A DNA stretch of 8,685 bases from Kiritimatiellales bacterium (GCA_030630445.1 DAOVNC010000132.1:1-8685); one strand, 5' to 3'; numbered from the stretch's first letter, positions 1 through 6,520 are shown. Program-made: numbers and translations. Notes: generated by a model not told the origin, from the letters alone.

Positions 1-1281
1 CCCTCCTACAAGGACAACGGCGACGGCACCGTCAGCGACCTCGTGACCGGCCTGATGTGGACGCAGGATCCCGGCGAAAAGATGACCCTTAATGAAGCTC
101 TCGCAAACGCCAAGAAATGTGGCACCGGCGACCACTCCGACTGGCGCCTGCCGACGATCAAGGAACTGTATTCCCTCATCCAGCTCAACGGAACCGATCC
201 CGACCCAATGAGCACCGACACATCGGGCCTGAAGCCATTCATCGACACCAACTTCTTCAAATTCCAATATGGACGGGAAGAAATGGGCGAGCGCATCATC
301 GACTCCCAATATGCCTCCAGCACCAAATATGTCAGCACCACCATGGACGGCAACGAAACCATGTTCGGCGTCAATTTTGCCGATGGCCGCATCAAGGGCT
401 ACCCCAGTAAAAGCCCCCGTGGTGAAGGCAAATATTATGTCCTCTATGTTCGCGAAAACCCAGAGTATGGAAAAAACCAGTTCAAGGACAACGGCGACGG
501 AACCATCACCGACGAAGCCACCGGCCTGATCTGGATGCAAGCGGATAGCGGAAAAGGCATGGATTGGCCGACTGCACTCGAATATGCCGAAAACCTCGAA
601 TTCGACGGGCACTCCGACTGGCGCCTGCCGAATGCCAAGGAGTTGCAGAGCATTATCGATTATACCCGCTCGCCCGACACCACCGGATCGGCCGCCATCG
701 ACCCCGTCTTCGATGCCACCGAAATCAAGAACGAGGGCGGCAAGAAGGATTTTGCGCACTATTGGAGCAGCAGCACGCACGTCGGCGCACGCAGCACAGA
801 CACCGCCGTCTACTTTGCCTTTGGCCGCTCGCTCGGATTCATGAAAGATCGCCGTACCGGCGACTATAAACTGATGGATGTGCACGGCGCGGGTTCGCAG
901 CGCTCCGACCCCAAAATCGGCGACGCCTCGAAATTCCCGCACGGGCGCGGCCCGCAGGGCGATGTCATCCGCATCGACAACATGGTGCGCTGCGTTCGGG
1001 GTGGCGATGTTGAAAAGTTGGAAGAGGTTCCAAAAGTTGAAAAGCAGCAAGCACAGTCGCGTCGCAGTGGGCGATCCAGAGGCGAACAGCAGGGACAACC
1101 GGGGAACGAGGGACGACGTAGCGGAGGTTTCATGAAACGCGCCGACAGGGACGGCGACGGCAAGGTTTCCAAAGCCGAATTCCGCGGCCCCGACGAACAC
1201 TTCGACCATCTAGATAAAGACGGTGACGGCTACATCAGCGAAGACGAAGCCCCTACCGGCCCGCCCCCCAACCGAAAATAG
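1..1281 (+). CDS. DUF1566 (Lcl C-terminal-like) tandem-module protein with C-terminal EF-hand pair, 5'-truncated
   Basis: The reading frame is open at the first base, so the N-terminus, presumably with a signal peptide, lies outside the window; 426 codons are visible. Two DUF1566 modules are seen. Each opens with a KDNGDGT..D..TGL.W motif (codons about 4-20 and 162-178), followed by HSDWRLP..KEL (about 45-58 and 204-217). Module 2 also has YWSSST and the closing VRCVRGG. A basic, Gln/Gly/Arg-rich linker follows. The tail carries two canonical 12-residue EF-hand loops, DRDGDGKVSKAE (codons 382-393) and DKDGDGYISEDE (405-416), which should bind calcium. DUF1566 domains occur in extracellular or surface proteins, but their biochemical role is not established. 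An extracellular calcium-binding recognition or scaffold role is inferred. The sulfatase gene follows after 54 nt on the same strand, so co-transcription is plausible. Confidence 0.85.
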   Translation, partial: PSYKDNGDGTVSDLVTGLMWTQDPGEKMTLNEALANAKKCGTGDHSDWRLPTIKELYSLIQLNGTDPDPMSTDTSGLKPFIDTNFFKFQYGREEMGERIIDSQYASSTKYVSTTMDGNETMFGVNFADGRIKGYPSKSPRGEGKYYVLYVRENPEYGKNQFKDNGDGTITDEATGLIWMQADSGKGMDWPTALEYAENLEFDGHSDWRLPNAKELQSIIDYTRSPDTTGSAAIDPVFDATEIKNEGGKKDFAHYWSSSTHVGARSTDTAVYFAFGRSLGFMKDRRTGDYKLMDVHGAGSQRSDPKIGDASKFPHGRGPQGDVIRIDNMVRCVRGGDVEKLEEVPKVEKQQAQSRRSGRSRGEQQGQPGNEGRRSGGFMKRADRDGDGKVSKAEFRGPDEHFDHLDKDGDGYISEDEAPTGPPPNRK

Positions 1282-1296
1282 GCTGAACACTTTTCA

Positions 1297-1313
1297 GGCA
1301 GAACTGTTCTGCC
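1297..1313. promoter_or_regulatory. Perfect 17-bp palindrome between DUF1566 gene and sulfatase
   Basis: GGCAGAAC-T-GTTCTGCC is a perfect inverted repeat with 8-bp arms around one central T, 22 bp before the sulfatase ATG. Perfect symmetry with a one-base centre suits a dimeric repressor operator. As RNA it could form a 7-bp stem with a CTG loop. No T-tract follows, so an intrinsic terminator is unlikely. The role is inferred. Confidence 0.45.
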
Positions 1314-1335
1314 CAAATCAAATGGAGAACCCACC

Positions 1336-2703
1336 ATGCTGAATCGAATAATACTATTTTTCCTCCTGCTTACTTTCACGGCCATGGCCAAGCCAAACTT
1401 TGTGTTTATCCTCGTGGACGATATGGGCTGGACGGGAACCTCGGTTGAGATGGACGACCGGATCGAGGAATCGAAAAGCGATTTCTACCAGACACCAAAC
1501 ATTGAAAAACTGGCTAAGCGGGGCATGCGCTTTTCGCGCGCCTATTCCCCCGGATCGCTCTGCACGCCGAGCCGGGCCGCCATCCTGACGGGAAAAACCC
1601 CTGCCGAGCTGCACATGACCACACCGGGCGGCGGGCGGTCGCAACCCTACCAGAAACTCGCCGCACCAACACACATCAAGGAGCTGCCGACCTCGGAAAC
1701 CACCCTTGCGGAAGCACTCAAAAAACAGGGCTATTCCACCGCCCATTTCGGCAAATGGCATTTGGGATACGGAAACCCCGGCGAACATGGATTCGATGTT
1801 CACGACGGCTCAACCGGCAATGACAGCAACGGAACAGAAACCAATCCTAAAGATATTTTTGGCCTGACCCAACGTGCCTGCGATTTCCTGGACAAACAGG
1901 TAAAGAACGGAAACCCGTTCTATCTCCAGCTATCGCACTATGCCGTCCACTCGCCCACCGAGACGCTGGATACTTCGAAGGAGCGGTTTTCCATACTTCA
2001 AAAGGGTGCGCACCATTCCGATGCGGACTATGCAGCCATGACCTGGGATCTCGACGCCAGCATTGGAACGCTACTCGAAAAAATCGATACCCTGAAGTTG
2101 AGCGGCCATACCTATGTTGTATTCATGTCCGACAACGGCGCACCGGGCAACCCGCGCCGCCCCCAGAACATTCCTTTGAACGGCGGCAAGGGCTCCTTCT
2201 ACGAAGGAGGAATCCGTGTGCCGCTCATCGTCCGCGGCCCCGGCATCGAACCCAATACCTTTTGCCGCGAAAACATGACGGGGTGCGATCTCTTCCCCAC
2301 CTTCTGCGAATGGGCCGGACTTCCAGCCCCCGAAGAAATTGAAGGCACAAGCCTCGTTCCTCTGCTCGAAGGAAAACCGGACAAGTTCGCCCGGCGGGAA
2401 GATTCGCTCATCTTCCACTATCCCCACTATGGTCGGGGGCCCACGCAGAAACCGCAATCGGCAATCATCGTGAAAAACTACAAGTTGCTCAGGGATCTCG
2501 AAACCGGAGCGACCCAACTCTTCGACCTCGAAACCGATATTTCCGAAAAGAGCGACCTCTCCAAGAAGATGCCCGAAAAGGCCGAGCAACTGGGCAAGCT
2601 GTTGGACAAGCGGCTAAAGCAAGTGGACGCACAAATGCCGACCAAGAATTCAACCTATGATCCCGATGCGGAATCAAGCACGAGACGGCGGCAAAGAAAG
2701 TAG
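1336..2703 (+). CDS. Secreted type I (formylglycine-dependent) sulfatase
   Basis: A 455-residue sulfatase of the arylsulfatase A-like family (alkaline phosphatase superfamily), expected to hydrolyse sulfate esters, probably on sulfated glycans. A hydrophobic signal peptide spans residues 1-18 (cleavage near AMA-K), so the enzyme is exported. The metal-binding VDDMGW motif is at 27-32. The maturation motif C76-T-P-S-R80 places a cysteine where formylglycine must form, so an FGE or anSME enzyme is needed elsewhere. The second signature, GKWHLG, is at 139-144. H201 and H205 in SHYAVH, D266-N267 in SDNG and K285 in GGKG are the usual active-site positions. The length is normal and nothing is missing. 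GGAG at 1324-1327 lies 8 nt before the ATG. The substrate cannot be read from the sequence. A short basic tail (RRRQRK) ends the protein. Confidence 0.95.
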   Translation: MLNRIILFFLLLTFTAMAKPNFVFILVDDMGWTGTSVEMDDRIEESKSDFYQTPNIEKLAKRGMRFSRAYSPGSLCTPSRAAILTGKTPAELHMTTPGGGRSQPYQKLAAPTHIKELPTSETTLAEALKKQGYSTAHFGKWHLGYGNPGEHGFDVHDGSTGNDSNGTETNPKDIFGLTQRACDFLDKQVKNGNPFYLQLSHYAVHSPTETLDTSKERFSILQKGAHHSDADYAAMTWDLDASIGTLLEKIDTLKLSGHTYVVFMSDNGAPGNPRRPQNIPLNGGKGSFYEGGIRVPLIVRGPGIEPNTFCRENMTGCDLFPTFCEWAGLPAPEEIEGTSLVPLLEGKPDKFARREDSLIFHYPHYGRGPTQKPQSAIIVKNYKLLRDLETGATQLFDLETDISEKSDLSKKMPEKAEQLGKLLDKRLKQVDAQMPTKNSTYDPDAESSTRRRQRK

Positions 2704-2743
2704 ACCTCAATCATTAGTGACCCCGTGTTTTCTTCACCCTGTG

Positions 2744-2887
2744 GGTGTAGCGCAGCTTGTCCCGCCATAGCCTTGGCGACGGCGGATGCCTCCCGAAGGG
2801 GGCGCGCCCTCTGCAAGCAGAGACGCGAAGCGAGGCTTGAGCTTGCGAAAGCAGTGACCGGAGGGAACGGCAGCCCCGCACTACACC
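2744..2887. repeat. Self-complementary intergenic element, possible dispersed repeat
   Basis: The ends are inverted repeats: GGTGTAG-C-GC at 2744-2753 pairs with GC-A-CTACACC at 2878-2887, with one mismatch. Inside are further hairpins: an imperfect CCGCC...GGCGG dyad at 2762-2785, the perfect palindrome GGGCGCGCCC at 2800-2809, and CTCTG-CAAG-CAGAG at 2809-2822. AGCAGTGACCG occurs at 2850-2860 and again at 2953-2963, just outside. A 60-codon open frame (2725-2907) crosses the element but resembles no protein and has no ribosome binding site. It lies between convergent genes, so it may be a dispersed repeat or a bidirectional structured RNA end. Copy number cannot be seen from one window. Confidence 0.45.
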
Positions 2888-2973
2888 TTTGCCCGAGAAG
2901 TCGCTAACGATTCAGGAAGGTAGACGGGGCAATTCCTGCTCCAATGCAGTCGAGCAGTGACCGCTCGTGCGCA

Positions 2974-2992
2974 ACGAGGCAAGATGCCTCGT
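2974..2992 (-). other. Perfect 8-bp stem-loop touching the obg stop codon
   Basis: ACGAGGCA-AGA-TGCCTCGT forms a perfect hairpin whose outer base is directly next to the obg stop (TAG, complement of 2993-2995). No T-tract follows on either strand, so it is not a standard intrinsic terminator. It could protect the 3' end of the mRNA or belong to an intergenic repeat. A weaker dyad, CGAGC...GCTCG, lies at 2951-2967. Confidence 0.5.
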
Positions 2993-3997
2993 CTACGATT
3001 TTCTGAAGAAGTGGCCGTAGAGGAAGTCTTTGATCGGTTCGAGGCCGGTGCCTTCCTTGGCGGATATCTCGTAGATATCCTCGCCCGTCTTTTTCTTGAA
3101 CTCGGCAATGTGTTCGGCCGCTTCGGGCGCGTCCATTTTATTGGCGAGCACGAGATACGGGGTGCACGAGAGCGATTCTTGATGGAGGCGCAGCTCTTCG
3201 CGCAGGTGGAGGAAGTCGTCGGCGGGGTTGCGCTGGTCGGTCCCGGCCATATCGATGACGAAGAGCAGGAACTTGGAGCGTTCGATGTGGCGCAGGAACT
3301 GGTGGCCAAGGCCAATGCCTTCGTGGGCACCGTCGATCAGGCCGGGAATATCGGCCATGCGCAGGCGGCTGAAGTTTTCATACTCCAGTGTGCCAATGAT
3401 GGGGTTGAGGGTCGTAAAGGGGTACGGCGCAATCTTGGGGTGCGCGTGGGTGAGCTGGCTGAGCAGGGTCGATTTACCGGCGTTTGGATAGCCGACGAAG
3501 CCGACGTCGGCTACGAGCTTGAGTTCGAGCCAAAGCACTTTTTCCTCGGCCTTGACGCCTTCGGTAAACTGGCGGGGTGCCTGGTTGGTGGAGCTTTTGA
3601 AATGGATGTTGCCAATGCCGCCCTTGCCGCCTTTGGCGATGAGCAGCTCTTGGCCATCTTCGAGCAGTTCGCCGATAAATTCGCCGGTTTCGGCGTCGGT
3701 GATCACGGTGCCGACGGGGATCTTGGCGATGCAGTCGGCACCGTTGCGTCCGTGGCATTGCGAACCCATGCCGTGCTGGGCATGCTTGGCGCGCTGGTGC
3801 GGCTTGTAGTAGAGCGGCAGCAAGGAGTCTTCGTTGGCATCGCACCGCAGGATAACCGAGCCGCCGTTGCCGCCGTCGCCGCCGTCGGGGCCGCCCTTGG
3901 GAATGAATTTTTCGCGGCGGAAGGATACGCAGCCGTTGCCGCCGTTGCCTGCACGGACGTAGAGTTTTACGCGGTCTTTGAATACGACGTGTTTCAT
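2993..3997 (-). CDS. obg: Obg/CgtA family GTPase
   Basis: A 334-residue Obg GTPase, a ribosome-associated protein that takes part in assembly of the large subunit and in stress responses. The glycine-rich Obg fold covers about residues 1-160 (AGNGGNG at 16-22, GGPDGGDGGNGG at 35-46). The G domain follows, with G1 GYPNAGKST (169-177), switch I PYPFTT (191-196), G3 DIPG (216-219), G4 NKMD (286-289) and G5 SAKEG (312-316). All GTP-binding motifs are intact. The protein ends soon after the G domain, so the optional C-terminal extension of some Obg proteins is absent. The start matches the normal Obg N-terminus, yet no Shine-Dalgarno sequence precedes it; degenerate 7-nt repeats lie there. It follows rplU and rpmA in the conserved order, but a terminator separates it from them. 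Confidence 0.97.
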   Translation of the reverse strand: MKHVVFKDRVKLYVRAGNGGNGCVSFRREKFIPKGGPDGGDGGNGGSVILRCDANEDSLLPLYYKPHQRAKHAQHGMGSQCHGRNGADCIAKIPVGTVITDAETGEFIGELLEDGQELLIAKGGKGGIGNIHFKSSTNQAPRQFTEGVKAEEKVLWLELKLVADVGFVGYPNAGKSTLLSQLTHAHPKIAPYPFTTLNPIIGTLEYENFSRLRMADIPGLIDGAHEGIGLGHQFLRHIERSKFLLFVIDMAGTDQRNPADDFLHLREELRLHQESLSCTPYLVLANKMDAPEAAEHIAEFKKKTGEDIYEISAKEGTGLEPIKDFLYGHFFRKS

Positions 3998-4001
3998 TAA
4001 A

Positions 4002-4069
4002 CGTGATCCGTAATACGTGATGCGTGATGCAGCGTGTGTTTTGTACTGCGTATTGCGTATGAGTGATGC
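4002..4069. repeat. Degenerate 7-nt tandem repeats upstream of obg
   Basis: Four back-to-back heptamers, CGTGATC, CGTAATA, CGTGATG and CGTGATG, fill 4002-4029. After a 19-nt interruption come CGTATTG, CGTATGA and GTGATGC at 4049-4069. The array starts 5 bp from the obg start codon, so it occupies the region where the 5' leader and ribosome binding site would be. It does not code for protein. Confidence 0.7.
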
Positions 4070-4154
4070 CTAAGAATCATTTTGCCTGTTCCCGCACGCC
4101 TCTGGGTTCCTTTGTGGCCAACCAACCTGTCGAAAACATGCTTGGATTTCCATG

Positions 4155-4179
4155 AAAAAAGGCGGGCTGTTGGCCCGCC
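4155..4179 (-). terminator. Intrinsic terminator after rpmA
   Basis: Read on the - strand, a GC-only 7-bp stem (GGCGGGC/GCCCGCC, loop of 5, at 4161-4179) is followed directly by six T. It lies 25 bp after the rpmA stop and before obg, so it should end or attenuate the rplU-rpmA transcript. Confidence 0.9.
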
Positions 4180-4204
4180 TCATCCAAAGTCCGGATTGGG
4201 CAAC

Positions 4205-4459
4205 CTAGGCTGCCGTGACTTCGCGGATGTGCACCTTGCGCTGACGCTTGTCGAATTCGACGACGCCATCTTTCAGTGCGAAGAGCGTGTAGTCGTTTCC
4301 GCAACCGACGTTCATGCCGGGGTGGAGCTTGGTTCCGACCTGGCGAACCAGAATGGTTCCTGATGTTACGGCCTGGCCACCGAAGCGCTTAACGCCCCGA
4401 CGTTGTGCATTACTGTCGCGACCGTTACTGGATGATCCCTGTCCTTTTTTATGAGCCAT
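4205..4459 (-). CDS. rpmA: Large-subunit ribosomal protein L27 (bL27)
   Basis: An 84-residue protein, the normal length for L27. L27 is a basic protein of the 50S subunit whose N-terminal tail reaches toward the peptidyl-transferase centre. It begins MAHKKGQGSSSNGRDS and continues with the family motifs KRFGGQ, GTILVRQ.GT and HPG.NVG.G.DYTLFA. The N-terminus is the short form, without the cleaved leader seen in Firmicutes. The GGGAGG ribosome binding site (complement of 4466-4471) lies 6 nt before the ATG. It starts 19 nt after the rplU stop, so the two genes are co-transcribed. An intrinsic terminator follows. Confidence 0.98.
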   Translation of the reverse strand: MAHKKGQGSSSNGRDSNAQRRGVKRFGGQAVTSGTILVRQVGTKLHPGMNVGCGNDYTLFALKDGVVEFDKRQRKVHIREVTAA

Positions 4460-4478
4460 GGCTAGCCTCCCTGAAAAA

Positions 4479-4793
4479 CTATGCTGTGATTGATTCCACT
4501 TTGATCTTCGTCAGTTCCTGGCGATGACCGATTTTACGACGATATCCTTTGCGGCGCTTCTTTTTGAAGGAGTAGATCTTCTTGCCGCGCAGGTTTTCCA
4601 CTACCGAAGCCTTGACCTTGGCGCCGTCCACAAGGGGTGCGCCGATCATCAGCTCTTCGCCGTTGGAGACCGCCAGCGTATCGAATTCCACGCTTGAGCC
4701 CTCTTCCAGATCCAGCAACTCTACGTCGAAGACGTCGCCCTGCTGGACGCGGTACTGCTTTCCGCCGGTTTCTATAACCGCATATGCTTCCAT
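4479..4793 (-). CDS. rplU: Large-subunit ribosomal protein L21 (bL21)
   Basis: A 104-residue protein, the standard length for L21, which binds 23S rRNA in the 50S subunit. The N-terminal YAVIETGGKQYRVQ.GD motif is diagnostic. The basic RNA-binding stretch FKKKRRKGYRRKIGHRQ lies near residues 75-91, followed by the typical TKIKVESI ending. GAGG (complement of 4800-4803) lies 6 nt before the ATG. It is the first gene of the rplU-rpmA unit and is read from the TTGACA promoter upstream. Confidence 0.98.
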   Translation of the reverse strand: MEAYAVIETGGKQYRVQQGDVFDVELLDLEEGSSVEFDTLAVSNGEELMIGAPLVDGAKVKASVVENLRGKKIYSFKKKRRKGYRRKIGHRQELTKIKVESITA

Positions 4794-4846
4794 AAATTAC
4801 CTCAATGCCCCCGCAGGGCTTTGCTTCCTAAAAAATCAAGGGGCGG

Positions 4847-4875
4847 AAACTACGGAATCGCCCTGCGACTGTCAA
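4847..4875 (-). promoter_or_regulatory. Sigma-70-type promoter for rplU-rpmA
   Basis: On the - strand, a perfect -35 TTGACA (complement of 4870-4875) is followed after exactly 17 nt by TAGTTT (complement of 4847-4852), a weak -10. A T/A-rich stretch that could act as an UP element lies just upstream (about 4876-4892). The predicted transcript has a leader of about 45 nt. The -35 and spacing are strong; the -10 matches only half of the consensus. Confidence 0.6.
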
Positions 4876-5022
4876 CCCTATTAAAACGCAAAAACCCCGC
4901 ATTCCGCGACCCTCCGGCAGGTCCGTCGAAAAAAGGCGCGCCCGAATGTTGTTTTTTTTACTGAAATACCCAATGTTTCTCCCGTTGAGTTGATACAGAC
5001 CACTATAAGGAATCCTCTTCAC
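4876..5022. other. Divergent intergenic region, rplU / lipoprotein gene
   Basis: This region separates the rplU promoter from the + strand lipoprotein gene. TATAAG at 5004-5009 resembles a -10 box, but no -35 is seen at proper spacing. AAGGA at 5007-5011 could be a ribosome binding site 11 nt before the ATG at 5023. An eight-T run lies near 4952-4959. No gene is seen. Confidence 0.4.
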
Positions 5023-5382
5023 ATGGATATAAAAACATTAAGAAATGCCCTGTTAATTGCGGGTATCCCCCTCTTGATCGTCGGTTGCGGCGGCGAAGCC
5101 CCGGATGCGGGAGCAACCCCGGACTCCCTCCCGAACACCCTCCCCGACACCCTGAAAGTCAAGCGGTTGTCTAAGACCTATGTCATTACAGGGATCGGCC
5201 TGAGCGACACCAAGAAGGTGGCCATCATCAACGGCGTGGCGATCACATCCCGGAAAGAGATCGACCCCGGGGTGGTGCTCAAGGATGTCCAGCCTACCTA
5301 CGCCGTCATTCTGCACGGAAACACGGAACACCTGCTTCGCCCGGAAAACATCCAAACCAAGTTGGACAAGGAAAAACGTTGA
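5023..5382 (+). CDS. Small lipoprotein with GspB/PulC-like C-terminal domain
   Basis: A 119-residue predicted lipoprotein. Residues 1-21 are a signal peptide with lipobox I19-V20-G21-C22, so C22 would be lipidated. A Pro/Asp-rich linker (about 23-43) follows. Residues 52-110 form a compact beta-rich domain with AIINGVAI, E.DPGVVLKDV and YAVILHGNTEHLLRP. The pattern (V.ING..I..G.E..PGV.V..I....V.L...G....L) resembles domains of type II secretion GspB and PulC proteins; the match is by eye. The same domain ends the next gene's product. The ATG is preferred over an in-frame TTG at 4990, which would put charged residues before the signal peptide. It lies 81 nt before the thioredoxin-like gene, so an operon is likely. 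The function is unknown. Confidence 0.75.
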   Translation: MDIKTLRNALLIAGIPLLIVGCGGEAPDAGATPDSLPNTLPDTLKVKRLSKTYVITGIGLSDTKKVAIINGVAITSRKEIDPGVVLKDVQPTYAVILHGNTEHLLRPENIQTKLDKEKR

Positions 5383-5463
5383 TTCAAACCAAACAAAACG
5401 AATGCGAGTCTGCCATCGAGCTCCATTCCCCAGCCACCGTCTACCTGCAAGGAAAATAAAAAA

Positions 5464-6282
5464 ATGAAAAAATGGCCCGCGAAATCTGCAATATCTGTTT
5501 TTTCCATAGTGGCAGCAGGGTTGCTCTGCGGGTGCGGGGCATCCAAGAAGGCGACTCCCCTGCGGGAAACCCTTGATGCCGCCGTGGTGGATGTCAACGG
5601 CTCAAGCATTGAAACATCCCACCTGCTTGGAACCGACTACCTGCTACTCTACTTCTCCGCACACTGGTGCCCTCCCTGCAAGACCTTCACACCAAAATTC
5701 GTTGAGTTCTACAACACCCATGGCGGCGGAAAACTCTTCCATGCGGTACTGGTCAGCAGCGACAAGAGCGAAGAGAAGATGTTTGCCTACATGCGCGAAA
5801 CCCGGATGCCTTGGCCGGCGGTACGGTTCGGCAGCGCGAACTCGAAAACACTGCAAGACAGCTACAGCGGAGACGGCATCCCCCGCCTCGTGCTCGTCGA
5901 CCCACGGGGCGTGGTAATCGCCGACAGCTTTGAAGGAAAGAAATATATTGGACCCCAGCATGTGCTCAACTACCTCAAAGAGCAAATCGGCGGCACTGCA
6001 AACACACCCAGCCCCGACGCCAAGCCAAAGCCGTCTACCGACGAGGAGGAATTCACCCAGCGATTCACGCTCAACGGCCTTGGAAAAAGGGGCGACCAAA
6101 GCATTGCCATTATCAACGGGGAAATCGCCTCCATCGGAACCGAACTCGAGCCGGGCGTGGTGGTCGAGAAAATCACCGATTCCCACGTCGACCTTTTGTT
6201 CGAAGGCAAACGCTACCGCCTGTATCCGCAAGTAACCCAATCTCCGGCCGCCAACACGTCCGCACCACCGAAAAACCAGTAA
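5464..6282 (+). CDS. Thioredoxin-fold lipoprotein (TlpA/nucleoredoxin-like) with C-terminal GspB/PulC-like domain
   Basis: A 272-residue exported thiol-disulfide oxidoreductase candidate. Residues 1-23 are a signal peptide ending in LLCG-C24. The lipobox is slightly odd, with Cys at -2, but lipidation is likely. A thioredoxin-like domain spans about 40-175, with active site W68-C69-P-P-C72 and the conserved cis-proline in GIP (P140). The KTFTPKFVEFY and VSSDKSEEKM segments recall tryparedoxin/nucleoredoxin-type proteins. A Pro/Asp/Lys linker (about 178-195) leads to a second domain (about 199-256: AIINGEIASIGTELEPGVVV, VDLLFEGKRYRLYP) similar to that of the preceding lipoprotein. Both catalytic cysteines are present, so redox activity in the periplasm is likely; the partner is unknown. 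AAGGA at 5449-5453 lies 10 nt before the ATG. Confidence 0.88.
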   Translation: MKKWPAKSAISVFSIVAAGLLCGCGASKKATPLRETLDAAVVDVNGSSIETSHLLGTDYLLLYFSAHWCPPCKTFTPKFVEFYNTHGGGKLFHAVLVSSDKSEEKMFAYMRETRMPWPAVRFGSANSKTLQDSYSGDGIPRLVLVDPRGVVIADSFEGKKYIGPQHVLNYLKEQIGGTANTPSPDAKPKPSTDEEEFTQRFTLNGLGKRGDQSIAIINGEIASIGTELEPGVVVEKITDSHVDLLFEGKRYRLYPQVTQSPAANTSAPPKNQ

Positions 6283-6288
6283 TCGATG

Positions 6289-6318
6289 TTGACACCCCAT
6301 TGAACAACAGTCTATAAA
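6289..6318 (+). promoter_or_regulatory. Promoter of the tRNA-Ala gene
   Basis: A perfect -35 TTGACA (6289-6294) is followed after 18 nt by TATAAA (6313-6318). The start of transcription would be near 6325, just before the tRNA at 6333. The discriminator after the -10 is GC-containing (GTCCGACC), as in many stringently controlled stable-RNA promoters. It lies right after the end of the thioredoxin-like gene. Confidence 0.8.
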
Positions 6319-6332
6319 GTCCGACCTTTTAC

Positions 6333-6408
6333 GGGGGATTAGCTCAGTTGGTAGAGCGCGTGACTGGCAGTCACGAGGTCGACGGTTCGACCCCGTTATC
6401 CTCCACCA
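6333..6408 (+). tRNA. tRNA-Ala (anticodon GGC)
   Basis: A complete 76-nt cloverleaf. The acceptor stem GGGGGAT/ATCCTCC is intact and contains the G3:U70 wobble pair that identifies alanine tRNAs. The D stem is GCTC/GAGC and the anticodon stem is CGTGA/TCACG. Loop CTGGCAG gives anticodon GGC at 6366-6368, reading GCC. The T stem GACGG/CCGTT has one G-U pair and loop TTCGACC. Discriminator A73 and a genome-encoded CCA are present. It has its own promoter and terminator. Confidence 0.98.
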
Positions 6409-6411
6409 TTT

Positions 6412-6443
6412 AAAAAGGCCCGATCTTCGGATCGGGCCTTTTT
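6412..6443 (+). terminator. Intrinsic terminator of tRNA-Ala, probably bidirectional
   Basis: GGCCCGATC and GATCGGGCC form a 9-bp stem closed by a TTCG tetraloop (6417-6438), followed by five T. Five A precede the stem, so on the - strand the same structure could terminate the gene ending at 6521. Confidence 0.95.
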
Positions 6444-6520
6444 GGCTCTCGGCTCGGCTCTCCCCCAAAGACGGGGGCATGAACCTATTATTTCCCCCTT
6501 ATAATGGAGGAGGGCCGCCC

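Noticed and set aside
2071..2589. 172-codon open frame on the - strand within the sulfatase
   Set aside because: Antisense to conserved sulfatase active-site codons; no independent support.
2725..2907. 60-codon open frame in the convergent gap
   Set aside because: It covers a self-complementary element, has no ribosome binding site and resembles no protein.
2957..4000. 347-codon open frame on the + strand opposite obg
   Set aside because: It is the antisense shadow of a clear Obg GTPase gene with all G motifs intact; low-complexity Ala/Val/Gly translation and no ribosome binding site.
4002..4069. Possible CRISPR array
   Set aside because: Units are 7 nt, degenerate and without spacers, unlike CRISPR repeats.
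4990..5022. TTG-initiated N-terminal extension of the first lipoprotein
   Set aside because: It would bury the signal peptide behind 11 polar residues; the ATG at 5023 gives a normal lipoprotein signal.
5379..5459. 26-codon TTG-start frame overlapping the first lipoprotein's stop (TTGA overlap)
   Set aside because: Overlap geometry is suggestive, but it is very short, lacks a recognisable family, and no ribosome binding site was identified for it.
6462..6477. CCCCC-N6-GGGGG hairpin as terminator of the 204-aa protein gene
   Set aside because: No T-tract follows on the - strand; the A-flanked tRNA terminator further on is the better candidate.
5644..6480. 278-codon open frame on the - strand
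   Set aside because: It runs through the thioredoxin-like gene, the tRNA and its terminator in antisense and has no family features.
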